From positions 307,319-371,318 of the forward strand of contig NZ_AWFD01000012.1 of NCBI RefSeq assembly GCF_000682735.1: a DNA stretch of 64,000 bases, in the 5' to 3' direction. This stretch comes from Hyphomonas sp. CY54-11-8. Lineage in GTDB: Bacteria > Pseudomonadota > Alphaproteobacteria > Caulobacterales > Hyphomonadaceae. Under the pieces are notes generated by a model. It made no database searches. It saw only the letters and a list, made by a program, of their open reading frames with translations, and was not told the DNA's origin. Of the stretch, positions 35,905 through 45,572 are shown piece after piece. The translations under genes were made by a program, and so were the position numbers. The first letter of the stretch is position 1, and each line of letters opens with the position of its first letter.

Positions 35905-36019
35905 CGGCTTGGCCTTTCGGCGGTATGCGCAGTGGGTCTGCGCTCTTTACGAAACAGGGCGCACATCGGTTTCCTTAGACGCGGTCATCCGAATGTGGGC
36001 GAGGCGCGTACCAAGGGCC

Positions 36020-36559
36020 ATGAAGAAGCAACTCCCAGCCCTCGCCGCCTTCGCCCTCGTCGCTGCTTGTGCCAGCCGGCCGCCCGTGCCGGACGATGCC
36101 GCAGGTGATGCCTTTGTGATCGAGCGCGATCTTGCCGGTGCCCATGTGGCGCGCGGCGAGTTCAAGTCCATCACCGGCGTGCACCGGACATTCACTGCAA
36201 AACTGACCGGCACATGGGACGGTGAGACATTTACTCTGGTCGAGGACTTCGTCTATGACGACGGCGAAAAAGACCAGAAAACCTGGAAACTCGAACGCAT
36301 CGCGCCGGGTGAATACGCCGGGACCCGCGAAGACGTGGTCGGCACCGCGCGGGGCTATCAGGACGGACGCGCCTTCCGTCTGGAATATGACGTCGTTCTA
36401 CCGTCGGAAAACGGTAATGGCCGCAAAGTCCGGTTCCGGGATGTGCTGGTCAAGGACCGCGGCGGGCGAGTGCTGAACACTGCGACGGTTGGCTGGTTCG
36501 GCCTACGCGTGGGATCGGTATCTTTGGTGATGGAACCGGCGCAGGAGGATGCGGAATAG
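36020..36559 (+). CDS. DUF3833 family lipoprotein
   Basis: 179-residue exported protein. Lipobox AFALVAACAS with Cys at residue 17. The mature part (DLAGAHVARGEFKSITGVHR, then FTAKLTGTWDGETFTLVEDF) matches the DUF3833 style: a small beta-barrel of repeated short strands ending in LRVGSVSLVMEP. Function unknown. Its gene is often near photolyase or flavoprotein genes, and here it is divergent from the photolyase. Starts at ATG 36020 after AAGGG. Confidence 0.82.
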   Translation: MKKQLPALAAFALVAACASRPPVPDDAAGDAFVIERDLAGAHVARGEFKSITGVHRTFTAKLTGTWDGETFTLVEDFVYDDGEKDQKTWKLERIAPGEYAGTREDVVGTARGYQDGRAFRLEYDVVLPSENGNGRKVRFRDVLVKDRGGRVLNTATVGWFGLRVGSVSLVMEPAQEDAE

Positions 36560-36574
36560 GCTGCCGGCAAGAAA

Positions 36575-36604
36575 AAAGGCCGCCTCCCGAGGGAAGCGGC
36601 CTTT
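36575..36604. terminator. Bidirectional intrinsic terminator
   Basis: Perfect 9-bp stem AAAGGCCGC / GCGGCCTTT with an inner TCCC / GGGA stem around GA. A-run before and T-run after make it usable for both converging genes: the DUF3833 lipoprotein (+) and the cold-shock gene (-). Confidence 0.9.
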
Positions 36605-36627
36605 CTTAACCTGATAGTCCTGAAGGA

Positions 36628-36837
36628 CTATTCGGCTTCGATCGAGTCGACGGCAGTCTTGCCGTTGCGCTTGTCGACGGCCGTGGTGAAGGAAACCTTC
36701 TGGCCTTCGGTCAGGATGCGCATTCCGGCGCGCTCAAGCGCGGTTGCGTGGACGAACACATCGGTGCTGCCATCGTCCGGAGCGATAAAGCCGAAGCCTT
36801 TTTGATCGTTGTAGAATTTTACGGTGCCACTGGTCAT
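36628..36837 (-). CDS. Cold-shock domain protein (CspA family)
   Basis: 69-residue single cold-shock domain that binds single-stranded nucleic acid. RNP1 is [11 protein letters not shown] and RNP2 is DVFVHATAL, both intact; the C-terminus [18 protein letters not shown] closes the barrel. The start at 36837 follows AGGAG in the leader. About 220 bp without a gene lie upstream on this strand, long enough for the structured 5' leader that many csp genes use for cold regulation. Confidence 0.95.
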   Translation of the reverse strand: MTSGTVKFYNDQKGFGFIAPDDGSTDVFVHATALERAGMRILTEGQKVSFTTAVDKRNGKTAVDSIEAE

Positions 36838-37060
36838 GGGACACTCCTGTATAAATGCGTGCCTGCAACATGCGGGCTCGCGGAAGTTCGAGTTTTGTTT
36901 GGGAGGTCTCTGATAAAGTGGCAGGGCAGGCCCTGACATTCGATGCCTGATTGTCCGGCGAAAAGTCGAAACACTCATCTAAGGGGTTTCGGCAGCATTG
37001 CAAGGCAAAGCCTGCTTTTATCTGCAACTAAATATTCAGAATGCTGAAAATTTCATGGAA

Positions 37061-38233
37061 CTACCGGGGCTGCAGTCTTGGTAAAGCCAGCAATAACAGG
37101 ACCGAAAGGCAGGATCCGCTCGCTGCCACGGCCGCCAGCGGGGCGAGACCTGCCGTCACGAACGGGGCGGCAATCGCCGTGCCAGTCGCGGTGGTCGACA
37201 GGATGAACAGGATCACCAGCGCGGCGCCGCGGGCGTCATCTCCGTCAGATGCGAGAATGGCCCGGAAGAAGCCCGGCGGGCCGCGCAGGCCGAGGCCGAG
37301 GTTCACGGGCACGAAGAGGGCGGTGATGACCCATGCATCCGTTCCGCCGCGCAGGCCATAGAGGACCAGCCCGATCAGCCCGAGGGCCGAGACAGCGGAG
37401 CCGGTAAGGATCATCCGCTCCGGCCCGAACATGTCGGCCAGCCGCCCGGCGATGTTGGACGCCAGGATGAAGAAAGCGATGCCGGTCACCTGCATGATGA
37501 TGAACGCATTGAGGGTAAGGCCCAGCGCCTTGGTCATCATGGCGGGGGCGCCGAACACGAAGATCAGCAGGCCGCCCAGCGTGCAGGCCTGGCTGAGGGC
37601 ATAGCGCAGATAGGTTCCATTGCTCAGCAGGCGGATATAGCTGCCCTGGCCGCGTGTCGGCGGCGGCACTGGCATGCTGGAACCAAGGGCGCGGACGAGC
37701 GCCGCGACGATCAGGCTGAGGCCGGCGATCATGTAGAAGGAACTCGTCCAGCCGAACGCGGCCAGCAGCCAGACTCCAGCGACCGGGGCGAGGGCGGGCA
37801 CGAGGGACTCGACGCTGCCCATCACCCCCAGCGCACGAACGGCGCCTGCCTCGCTGAACATGGCGCGGATCATGCCCGGCGCGAACACGGCCGCCGCCGC
37901 GCCCGACAGTCCGTGCAGAAAGCGCAGGCCGACAAGTGCGGGCAGGGACGGCGCCAGCGCGCAGGCGAGCGAAACGAGGGCATAGGCAATCAGGCTGCCG
38001 ACCAGAAGGCTGCGCTGGTCCGCTCGCGCGCCGAGTTCGCCGAACAGGATCAGGCCCACGCAGCCGCCCGCGACGAAGGCAGCGAGCACCAGCTGCGCCA
38101 TGGCCGCACTCCCGCCCAGTACCTCCGGCAGGCCCGGCACGGCAGGCAGCACAAGGTCTGTTCCGGCAAGACCGAGGGTCGTGCCGAGCAGCAGCAACGC
38201 AAAGGCGAGCGAGGGGGAGGCGGTGGTTTTCAT
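37061..38233 (-). CDS. MFS transporter, Bcr/CflA drug-efflux type
   Basis: 390-residue transporter with 12 predicted transmembrane helices. The motif A-like loop is seen as LFGELGARADQRSLLVGS (about 62-79), and the pattern LRFLHGLSGAAAAVFAPGMIRAMF with the R-x-x-x-G helix is typical of the Bcr/CflA subfamily. Probably exports drugs or small metabolites; substrate unknown. A 6-bp palindrome (ATACAC-G-GTGTAT at 38329-38341) lies about 100 bp upstream. Confidence 0.88.
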   Translation of the reverse strand: MKTTASPSLAFALLLLGTTLGLAGTDLVLPAVPGLPEVLGGSAAMAQLVLAAFVAGGCVGLILFGELGARADQRSLLVGSLIAYALVSLACALAPSLPALVGLRFLHGLSGAAAAVFAPGMIRAMFSEAGAVRALGVMGSVESLVPALAPVAGVWLLAAFGWTSSFYMIAGLSLIVAALVRALGSSMPVPPPTRGQGSYIRLLSNGTYLRYALSQACTLGGLLIFVFGAPAMMTKALGLTLNAFIIMQVTGIAFFILASNIAGRLADMFGPERMILTGSAVSALGLIGLVLYGLRGGTDAWVITALFVPVNLGLGLRGPPGFFRAILASDGDDARGAALVILFILSTTATGTAIAAPFVTAGLAPLAAVAASGSCLSVLLLLALPRLQPR

Positions 38234-38328
38234 GGAGGCGGGCTTATCCGCGAAACCGCCTGGCCTGTCGACCGTATCTTTGTGACAAAGGCGGCTTCCG
38301 GGCCGTGCGGGGGCGTTTATTCATGTCC

Positions 38329-38341
38329 ATACACGGTGTAT
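38329..38341. promoter_or_regulatory. Short palindrome between the MFS and pseudouridine synthase genes
   Basis: ATACAC-G-GTGTAT is a perfect inverted repeat in the 223-bp divergent intergenic region. It may be a regulator site, but nothing else supports it. Confidence 0.3.
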
Positions 38342-38456
38342 TCATGGTGTTCTTCATTGCCTGAGAGGCGCCTTATCCAACAGTGAGCGCGCTGGTTGCG
38401 GGCCTGCGGCGGGACCGATATGACGGGCACCGGAAGCGGCAGGAAACCGACACATC

Positions 38457-39515
38457 ATGGCCTGGACCAAGACATATGAAGGCGCCGAGCCGCTGCGCAT
38501 CAACAAATGGCTGGCCGAGGAAGGCGTCTGCTCGCGCCGCGAGGCCGACGCGCTGATCCTGAAAGGCCTGATCAAGGTCGATGGCGAAGCTGCTGTCGCC
38601 GGCCAGAAGATCGAAGCCGGCCAGACGCTGACCCTGCTGCAGAAGGCGACCCGACAGCTGGACAACAAGCTGTCGCTGATCTTCCACAAGCCTGAAGGCA
38701 TCGTTTCCGGCACGCCCGAACCGGGCGAGATCCCTGCTGTGCGCTTGATTACGGAGAAGACGCTGTCCGGAAAAGCACACGCGATTCCCGGCCGCTACAA
38801 CAAGCTCGCCCCGCTCGGCCGGCTCGACAAGGACAGCCGAGGCCTGCTGGTCCTGTCGGAGGACGGCGTGCTGGCAAAGGCGCTGATCGGGCCGGAAAGC
38901 CAGGTCGACAAGGAATATGTGGTCAAGGTGAAGGGGGATGTGACGCCTGAGAAGCTCGCCCTGCTGCGCCACGGCCTGGAGCTGGACGGACGCAAGCTGA
39001 AACCGGCGGAGGTGGAGCAGGTGAAGGCGCACGAGCTGCGCTTCATCCTGCACGAGGGCCGCAACCGCCAGATCCGTCGCATGTGCCAGCTGGTGGACCT
39101 GCGCGTCGTGGACCTGATGCGCGTGCGTATCGGATCGCTGGAACTTGCAGGCCTGCCGGAAGGCAAGTGGCGCCCGATCAGTGCGCGTGAGCGCGAAGCG
39201 CTGCTCAGTGGTGCGGCACCCCGGCCCCGCAAGCCGCGGGAAGAAAGGGGCCGCCCGCCGCGCGAAGCGCAGGACAGGCCCCAGCAGGAGAGGCCCCAGC
39301 GTGGCGAACGCCCGGCACGTGGCGAACGGCCCGACCGTCCGCCGCGTTCGGGAAAGCCTTCCGGAAGACCTGGCGGGAAGCCAGCCGGAAAAGGCGGTCC
39401 GCCGCGCGGGGACCGCAAGCCGGACAGCCGGGAAGAAAAGCCGGTCAATCCGATGCGCGGCGCCAAGTTCAAGCGTACCAAACTTGGCCCCCGCAAGCGG
39501 ACGCCGATCAAATAG
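38457..39515 (+). CDS. rRNA pseudouridine synthase (RluB/RluF-like) with basic C-terminal tail
   Basis: 352-residue enzyme that isomerises uridine to pseudouridine in rRNA. An N-terminal S4 RNA-binding domain (about 12-60, LRINKWLAEEGVCSRREAD) is followed by the RsuA/RluB catalytic domain with the active-site Asp in LGRLDKDSRGLLVLS and the motif EGRNRQIRRMCQLV. Residues about 255-352 form an unusual Arg/Gly/Pro-rich tail (repeats like RPQRGERPARGERPDRP), probably a disordered RNA-binding extension. Of the subfamilies, RluF-like is suggested by the S4 pattern but this is not certain. Confidence 0.9.
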   Translation: MAWTKTYEGAEPLRINKWLAEEGVCSRREADALILKGLIKVDGEAAVAGQKIEAGQTLTLLQKATRQLDNKLSLIFHKPEGIVSGTPEPGEIPAVRLITEKTLSGKAHAIPGRYNKLAPLGRLDKDSRGLLVLSEDGVLAKALIGPESQVDKEYVVKVKGDVTPEKLALLRHGLELDGRKLKPAEVEQVKAHELRFILHEGRNRQIRRMCQLVDLRVVDLMRVRIGSLELAGLPEGKWRPISAREREALLSGAAPRPRKPREERGRPPREAQDRPQQERPQRGERPARGERPDRPPRSGKPSGRPGGKPAGKGGPPRGDRKPDSREEKPVNPMRGAKFKRTKLGPRKRTPIK

Positions 39516-39567
39516 CTGACCCTGCGTGACGGCTCGACGCGCTGCACGCCCGGCCTATTCTGGCGGC

Positions 39568-40635
39568 ATGGACGGTTTCACGACAAAGACACCCAAGCGC
39601 CCCGGGCTGAACTACCTGCACGGTGATGCTGCACCCGATCACGGGCAGATGATGGAGATCACGCCGCGCATCCAGTGGATCCGCATGTCGCTGCCTTTCT
39701 CCCTGAAATTCATCAATGTCTGGCTGATCGATGACGGCGACGGGTGGACGATCGTCGACACCGGCATGCCGCTGAAAGAGACGCGGGACGCCTGGAAGGC
39801 GATTCTCGAACCGCGGGTAACGGCAGACAAGCCGCTGAAGCGCGTGATCGTCACACACATGCATCCGGATCATGTCGGCTGTGCGGGCTGGCTCTGCTAC
39901 AAGTACGGGGCGGAGCTGTGGATGAGCCGGCTGGAATACACGACCTGCCGCATGCTCATCTCGGACACGGGCCGCGATGCGCCGGAGGCGGGGATCAGCT
40001 TCTACCGCAAGGCCGGCTGGGACGAGGCGGCGCTCCAAAACTACCGCGACCGCTTTGGCGGTTTCGGGCGCGGCGTTTCGAAGATGCCGGACAGTTTCTT
40101 CCGCCTCAGCGACGGCGACACGTTCGAAATGGGCGGCGAGACCTGGGAAGTGATCACGGGCAACGGCCACTCGCCGGAACATGTCTGCCTGTTCTGCCCA
40201 TCGGAAAACATCGTGATTTCAGGCGACCAGCTGTTGCCGCGCATCTCTTCCAACGTGTCAGTGCACCCGACCGAACCGGCGGCCAATCCGCTGCTGGACT
40301 GGATGTCGAGCTGCGAGAAACTGCTGGAGCGTCTGCCGGAAGACGTGCTGGCGCTGCCGGCCCACAATGAGCCGTTCCGGGGCGCCCACAAACGGTTGCG
40401 CCACCTGATCGACGGACATGAGATTGCCCTGACGCGCCTGAAGCAGCGCCTGGCAGAGCGGCCACGTAATGTGCTGGACACGTTCGCCGCCATCTTCGGA
40501 CGGAAAATTGCGCTGGACGAACAAGGCATGGCGACCGGCGAAGCACTGGCGCACCTGAACTGCCTGATCTATCGCGGCGAGGTGAAGGCCGAACCTGGCC
40601 CGGACGGCGTGACGCTCTACAGTTTGGCCAGCTGA
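39568..40635 (+). CDS. Metallo-beta-lactamase fold hydrolase
   Basis: 355-residue MBL-fold enzyme. The zinc motif is VTHMHPDHVGCAGWL (about 107-121), with later ligands in NGHSPEHVCLF and ISGDQLLPRIS, and the C-terminal LPAHNEPFRGAHKR. The last 90 residues form an extra helical domain found in larger MBL hydrolases. Substrate unknown. The start at 39568 is chosen because the upstream 14 residues overlap the end of the preceding gene region and carry no homology. Confidence 0.88.
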   Translation: MDGFTTKTPKRPGLNYLHGDAAPDHGQMMEITPRIQWIRMSLPFSLKFINVWLIDDGDGWTIVDTGMPLKETRDAWKAILEPRVTADKPLKRVIVTHMHPDHVGCAGWLCYKYGAELWMSRLEYTTCRMLISDTGRDAPEAGISFYRKAGWDEAALQNYRDRFGGFGRGVSKMPDSFFRLSDGDTFEMGGETWEVITGNGHSPEHVCLFCPSENIVISGDQLLPRISSNVSVHPTEPAANPLLDWMSSCEKLLERLPEDVLALPAHNEPFRGAHKRLRHLIDGHEIALTRLKQRLAERPRNVLDTFAAIFGRKIALDEQGMATGEALAHLNCLIYRGEVKAEPGPDGVTLYSLAS

Positions 40636-40729
40636 CCCGTTTTACAGCCCATTGGCAGTTTTCGGCTTCGCAATCAGCCGGGCTTTCGTCTAAGAAAGGC
40701 CCCTGTTGAAAGACGATAGCGAGGCCTTG

Positions 40730-41587
40730 ATGGCACGAGATGGCGAAAAGGCCGCGCAGGGCAGTGACAATGCGCCCACCACTCTCGCCGATAAGGTGAA
40801 GCAGGAACTGAAGGAATGGGGCGCCACGCTTGCGGTTTTCGTTCCGCTGTTCATGCTGTTCTCAGGCCTTGTCTACGAGCAGCGCGTTATCCCGTCCGAA
40901 AGCATGGTGCCGACGCTGCAGGTGTCTGACCGCGTTGCCGTGGCCAAGTTCGCCTATGGCTATGACCGTTACTCCCTGCCGTTCAGCATGGGCCGCTACC
41001 TGCCGCTGCCGAAAGGCCGCATCTTTGCGCGCGATCCGAAGCGCGGCGATGTCGTTGTTTTCGAGCATCCGCATGCCGGCAAGGTGATGATCAAGCGCGT
41101 GATTGGCCTCCCGGGCGATCAGGTACAGATGATCGACGAGCAGGTCTACATCAATGGCGAGCCGCTCCCGAGTGAGTATGTCCGCTCCGTCCGCTATGTC
41201 CCGCACGGCACCAACTGGGTGGCGACCGCCTATGAGTGGCGTGAGACGGCCGAGGACGGCAAAAGCTGGATCACCGACCGCCAGGAAGCGGGAGACAGAG
41301 GCGACAACACGGTGCTCTTCATTGTGCCCAAGGGCCATGTCTTCATGATGGGCGACAATCGTGACAACTCCCTCGATAGCCGTTTCCTATCCGGCCACTG
41401 CCCGCCGGTTGGCAATGTTGTGGATCGCGTCGGCTGCCCGCTGGCCGTGGATCCGAAGGAAGCCTCGGTTGGCTTCGTTCCCATGGATCACCTGATGGGA
41501 CGGGCCGATACGGTGTTGATGAGCTTCTATCGCTGCAAGCTGCTGGACGGCGAGAAGTGCCCGAAACGCGTGTGGAAGGGCCTGTAG
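40730..41587 (+). CDS. lepB: Signal peptidase I
   Basis: 285-residue inner-membrane protease that removes signal peptides from exported proteins. One transmembrane helix (about 32-52, ATLAVFVPLFMLFSGLVY) is followed by the catalytic Ser in IPSESMVPTLQV and the catalytic Lys in KVMIKRVIGLPGDQV; the box GDNRDNSLDSRFL is the conserved motif E. Two C-terminal cysteines (RCKLLDGEKC) may form a disulfide. Starts at ATG 40730; a TTG at 40706 is in frame but has no support. Confidence 0.96.
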   Translation: MARDGEKAAQGSDNAPTTLADKVKQELKEWGATLAVFVPLFMLFSGLVYEQRVIPSESMVPTLQVSDRVAVAKFAYGYDRYSLPFSMGRYLPLPKGRIFARDPKRGDVVVFEHPHAGKVMIKRVIGLPGDQVQMIDEQVYINGEPLPSEYVRSVRYVPHGTNWVATAYEWRETAEDGKSWITDRQEAGDRGDNTVLFIVPKGHVFMMGDNRDNSLDSRFLSGHCPPVGNVVDRVGCPLAVDPKEASVGFVPMDHLMGRADTVLMSFYRCKLLDGEKCPKRVWKGL

Positions 41588-41692
41588 GGATCCAAAAGCC
41601 GGGATTCCTGCCTTGTCGCTTCCGGCCAACCTCGCTAGTGGCTGGAAGTTCGCGGGGCATCTGACCCTATCGGACTAGAATGAACGGACCGG

Positions 41693-42295
41693 ATGGCGAT
41701 GCCAGAAACGACATCGACAGCAAACCGGCGCGGACCCATCGTGGTGTCGCGTCATGGCAAGCCGGCGCTGGACCGTACGGCCGGGCCGCGGCTCGACTGG
41801 CGCCAGTACAAGGACTGGTGGGCCCGGTACGAAGAAAGCCCGCTGGCCGAAGGCCAGGTCGCGCCGCCGGACCTGATGGGAGCGGTGAAGGATGCTGACC
41901 TCGTCTTCGCGTCCGGCCGCATCCGCGCGCAGGAAACCGCTGCCCGCGCCGCGCCGCACATGACAGCGGAACACGACCCGGTCTTCAACGAAGCGCCGCT
42001 GCCACCGCCGATGTTGCCGCGGGTGCGCTACCTGCCGAAGACATGGAACATCCTCGCCCGCGCCGCCTGGCTGAATGGCCATGCGCTGGATGGGGAAAGC
42101 GTCGTTCAGGCCCGCCTGCGGGCGATGGACGCTGCGCAGAAGCTGCACGAGGCATCTGAGGATGCGAAGGTCTACCTGGCCGCGCATGGATGGTTCAATC
42201 GCATGCTGCGGCCGGAGCTCAAGAAGCTCGGCTGGAGATGCGTGCGCGACGGCGGAGATTCCTATTGGAGTTTCCGCGTCTACGAATACCGGTGA
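41693..42295 (+). CDS. Histidine phosphatase superfamily protein
   Basis: 200-residue phosphoglycerate-mutase-like protein. The catalytic RHG motif is IVVSRHGKPALDRT (about 16-29), the second Arg is in ASGRIRAQETAARA and the second His in YLAAHGWFNRML. The middle region is shorter than in phosphoglycerate mutase. The substrate is unknown. It lies between lepB and xseB on the same strand. Confidence 0.87.
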   Translation: MAMPETTSTANRRGPIVVSRHGKPALDRTAGPRLDWRQYKDWWARYEESPLAEGQVAPPDLMGAVKDADLVFASGRIRAQETAARAAPHMTAEHDPVFNEAPLPPPMLPRVRYLPKTWNILARAAWLNGHALDGESVVQARLRAMDAAQKLHEASEDAKVYLAAHGWFNRMLRPELKKLGWRCVRDGGDSYWSFRVYEYR

Positions 42296-42379
42296 TTCCG
42301 GGGTCAAAATCGAATTGGAAAAGGTTGTGATGGGTCGGGCACCGCTCTAGTGTTCGGTCGATCCGAAACGTGAGGCGAC

Positions 42380-42625
42380 ATGGCAGACCCGAAGGAAAAA
42401 CCCGTCGACAAGATGAGCTTCGAAGAAGCGCTTGCCGAACTGGAAGGCATCGTGCGCCAGCTGGAAGCCGGTGAGGTCGAGCTGGAAAAGTCGATCGCCA
42501 TCTACGAACGCGGCGCAGCGCTGAAAGCGCATTGCGAAGCGCGCCTCAAGGCGGCGGAACTGAAGGTCGAGCAGATCGTACAAGGCGCCGGAGGCCCGTC
42601 CACCGAACCCGCAAGCTTCGACTAG
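42380..42625 (+). CDS. xseB: Exodeoxyribonuclease VII small subunit
   Basis: 81-residue partner of XseA in the nuclease that degrades single-stranded DNA. The family signature is FEEALAELEGIVRQLEAGEV followed by LEKSIAIYERGAALKAHCE, forming the two-helix hairpin. It is the first gene of the xseB-ispA-dxs operon arrangement that is widespread in proteobacteria. Confidence 0.96.
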   Translation: MADPKEKPVDKMSFEEALAELEGIVRQLEAGEVELEKSIAIYERGAALKAHCEARLKAAELKVEQIVQGAGGPSTEPASFD

Positions 42626-42632
42626 GACTGCC

Positions 42633-43529
42633 ATGGGGGAGGTGATCGACTTCGACCTGCGCCTGAAGGAAGTTGCCGACAAGGTGACCGTGGCGCTGGA
42701 CCAGCTGATCCCGCCGGCGTCCGGGCCGGAGGCGGACCTGATGCGCGCGATGCGCCATGCCGCCCTCGCCAATGGAAAACGCATGCGGCCCTTCTTCCTG
42801 CTGGAAGCGGGTGCCATGTTCGACGCGCCGGAGAAATCGCTCCTGCGAGCCGCTGCCGCGCTGGAATGCGTGCACTGCTACTCACTGGTGCACGACGACC
42901 TGCCATGCATGGACGACGATGACTTTCGCCGCGGCCAGCCGACGGTTCACAAGGCTTTTGATGAGGCAACGGCTGTGCTGGCGGGCGATGCGCTACTGAC
43001 GCTGGCCTTCAAGATTCTCGCCTCACGGGAGACCCACCCGGATGCCGAAGTGCGGGCCATGCTGATCGAGCGGCTGGCGGATTCTTCCGGCGCGCGCGGC
43101 ATGGTGGGCGGCCAGATGATCGACATGCTGGAGAGCGACAGCCCCCGCGACCTGAACACGATCACCCGTATGCAGCGCCTGAAAACCGGGGCGCTGATCT
43201 CCTACGCCACGGAGGCGGCGGGAATCATCGGCCACGCGCGCGAGCATGAACGCAGCGCCCTTGCAGGCTTTTCGAACGATCTCGGACTTGCCTACCAGAT
43301 CGCCGATGACCTGCTGGATGCAACCGGTGATGAAGAAACGGTCGGCAAGGCCCTGGCCAAGGATGAAGACGCCGGAAAGGCTAATTTCGTTACGATTCTG
43401 GGCATAGATGGGGCACGTCAGCGGGTGCAACTATTGGCGGAGCAGGCGAAGGAACACCTCGCTATTTTCCGCGAAAAGGCCAATATACTGCTGCAATCAG
43501 TCGATTTTGTTCTTGATAGAACACACTAG
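42633..43529 (+). CDS. ispA: Farnesyl diphosphate synthase (polyprenyl synthetase)
   Basis: 298-residue prenyl transferase that elongates isopentenyl units to C15 diphosphate. The first Asp-rich motif is HDDLPCMDDDDFRRGQPT and the second is IADDLLDATGDEE; GKRMRPFFLLEAGA is the N-terminal substrate motif. It sits 7 bp after xseB and 39 bp before dxs, supplying the same isoprenoid pathway. Confidence 0.95.
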   Translation: MGEVIDFDLRLKEVADKVTVALDQLIPPASGPEADLMRAMRHAALANGKRMRPFFLLEAGAMFDAPEKSLLRAAAALECVHCYSLVHDDLPCMDDDDFRRGQPTVHKAFDEATAVLAGDALLTLAFKILASRETHPDAEVRAMLIERLADSSGARGMVGGQMIDMLESDSPRDLNTITRMQRLKTGALISYATEAAGIIGHAREHERSALAGFSNDLGLAYQIADDLLDATGDEETVGKALAKDEDAGKANFVTILGIDGARQRVQLLAEQAKEHLAIFREKANILLQSVDFVLDRTH

Positions 43530-43568
43530 ACAGACAGAAAGCCGTCACCCAGAAGGTCCGATAGAACG

Positions 43569-45491
43569 ATGACCGACACCCGACCCAACCGCCTGCTCGA
43601 CGCGATCAACTCGCCCGAGGACCTCAAAGGTCGCTCGCGTGCCGAGTTGAAACAGATCGCCAATGAGGTGCGCGAAGAGGTCATCGATGTGGTGTCGGTG
43701 ACCGGCGGGCACCTTGGTTCCGGTCTCGGTGTGGTTGAGCTGACCGTGGCGATCCATTCGATCTTCGATACGCCGAAGGACAAGCTGATCTGGGATGTCG
43801 GCCACCAGTGTTATCCCCACAAGATCCTGACCGGCCGCCGCGACCGCATGCGCACGCTGCGCCAGGGCGGCGGTCTCTCCGGTTTCACCAAGCGGTCCGA
43901 GAGCGAATACGACCCGTTCGGCGCCGCCCACGCCTCGACCTCGATCTCCGCCGGGCTCGGCTTTGCCAAGGCGCGAGACATCCAGGGTGAGAACTCGAAT
44001 GTCATCGCAGTGATCGGTGACGGCTCCATGTCTGCCGGCATGGCCTATGAGGCAATGAATAATGCCGGCGCCGATAAGTCGCGCCTGATCGTCATCCTCA
44101 ACGACAACGACATGTCCATCGCGCCGCCGGTCGGTGCAATGAGCAACCATCTCTCGCAGCTTGTCTCCTCGCGGCCTTATCGCGGCCTGCGCCGGATCGC
44201 GAAGAAAGTCGTTGCGCCGATGGGCCTCGAAAGCCCGGCCCGGCGTGCCGAGGAGTTCCTGCGCGGCTTCGCCATGGGCGGCACGCTGTTCGAGGAGCTG
44301 GGCTTTTATTATGTTGGCCCGATCGATGGGCATGACCTCGACGTGCTGATCCCGATCCTCGAGAATGTGAAGGCGATGCGCGACGGGCCGATCCTGATCC
44401 ATGTCGTCACGCAGAAGGGCAAGGGCTACGCTCCGGCCGAAAACTCCGCCGACAAGTATCACGGCGTCTCGAAATTCTCCGTCATAACGGGCGAGCAGGC
44501 CAAGCCGAAACCGAAGGCGCCAGCCTATCAGAAGGTCTTCGGCCAGACGCTGACGCAGCTGGCAGAGAAAGACGACAAGATCTGCGCGATCACGGCAGCC
44601 ATGCCGTCCGGCACCTCAACCGATATTTTCGCCGCAAAGTTCCCGGACCGTCACTTCGATGTCGGCATCGCGGAGCAGCATGGCGTAACTTTCGCCGCGG
44701 GCCTCGCAGCAGATGGCATGAAGCCATTCTGTGCGATCTACTCGACCTTCCTGCAGCGCGGCTATGATCAGGTTGTCCACGATGTGGCCATCCAGAAACT
44801 GCCCGTGCGTTTCGCCATCGACCGGGCTGGCCTCGTCGGGGCCGATGGGGCGACCCATGCCGGCAGTTTCGACATCGGCTATCTCGGCGCGTTGCCGGGC
44901 ATGATCTGCATGGCCGCAGGCGATGAGGCAGAGCTCGCCCGCATGGTGCTGACTTCGCTGGAAATCGACGACCGGCCGAGCGCATTCCGCTATCCGCGCG
45001 GCGAAGGCGTTGGAGTCGATATGCCGGAAGTCCTGACGCCGCTGGAAATCGGCAAGGGCCGGGTGATCCGTGAGGGCACAGCCGTCGCGATCCTCTCCTA
45101 TGGCACACGCCTTGGCGAAGCGATGAAGGCGGCTGACATGCTGGCCGCACAGGGCCTGTCGGCCACGGTCGCCGATGCCCGGTTCGCCAAGCCGCTGGAT
45201 ACAGACCTGGTCGACCGCCTTGCGAAAGAGCACGAAGTCCTGATCACGATCGAGGAGGGCGCCATGGGCGGCTTCGGCAGTTTCGTGCTGGAGTACCTCG
45301 CGCGCAGCGGCGGGCTCGACAGTGGACTGAAGATTCGGCCGATGGCCCTGCCGGACGAGTTCCAGGATCAGGACACGCCCTACAACATGTATGAGGCTGC
45401 CGGCCTCAATGCCCGGCACATCGCGGCCCGTGCAATCGAAGCACTCGGCCGGGGTGATATCGCAGAGATCGAGCGCCTCGCCAGAGCCTAG
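43569..45491 (+). CDS. dxs: 1-deoxy-D-xylulose-5-phosphate synthase
   Basis: 640-residue TPP enzyme that condenses pyruvate and glyceraldehyde 3-phosphate, the first step of the MEP isoprenoid pathway. Signatures: [18 protein letters not shown], the TPP/Mg motif [18 protein letters not shown], and transketolase-type [18 protein letters not shown] with the catalytic Glu. Full length for the family. Third gene of the xseB-ispA-dxs set. Confidence 0.97.
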   Translation: MTDTRPNRLLDAINSPEDLKGRSRAELKQIANEVREEVIDVVSVTGGHLGSGLGVVELTVAIHSIFDTPKDKLIWDVGHQCYPHKILTGRRDRMRTLRQGGGLSGFTKRSESEYDPFGAAHASTSISAGLGFAKARDIQGENSNVIAVIGDGSMSAGMAYEAMNNAGADKSRLIVILNDNDMSIAPPVGAMSNHLSQLVSSRPYRGLRRIAKKVVAPMGLESPARRAEEFLRGFAMGGTLFEELGFYYVGPIDGHDLDVLIPILENVKAMRDGPILIHVVTQKGKGYAPAENSADKYHGVSKFSVITGEQAKPKPKAPAYQKVFGQTLTQLAEKDDKICAITAAMPSGTSTDIFAAKFPDRHFDVGIAEQHGVTFAAGLAADGMKPFCAIYSTFLQRGYDQVVHDVAIQKLPVRFAIDRAGLVGADGATHAGSFDIGYLGALPGMICMAAGDEAELARMVLTSLEIDDRPSAFRYPRGEGVGVDMPEVLTPLEIGKGRVIREGTAVAILSYGTRLGEAMKAADMLAAQGLSATVADARFAKPLDTDLVDRLAKEHEVLITIEEGAMGGFGSFVLEYLARSGGLDSGLKIRPMALPDEFQDQDTPYNMYEAAGLNARHIAARAIEALGRGDIAEIERLARA

Positions 45492-45572
45492 CGAAGGCCT
45501 GAAATTCGCCAGAGTCATTGCCTAACTGAAATGCAATTTGCGAGGCCGGTCGAAGCCCGGTTAGGTGCTCTC

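Noticed and set aside
38297..38362. Small open frame in the intergenic region before the pseudouridine synthase
   Set aside because: Short, no ribosome-binding site and no protein-like composition.
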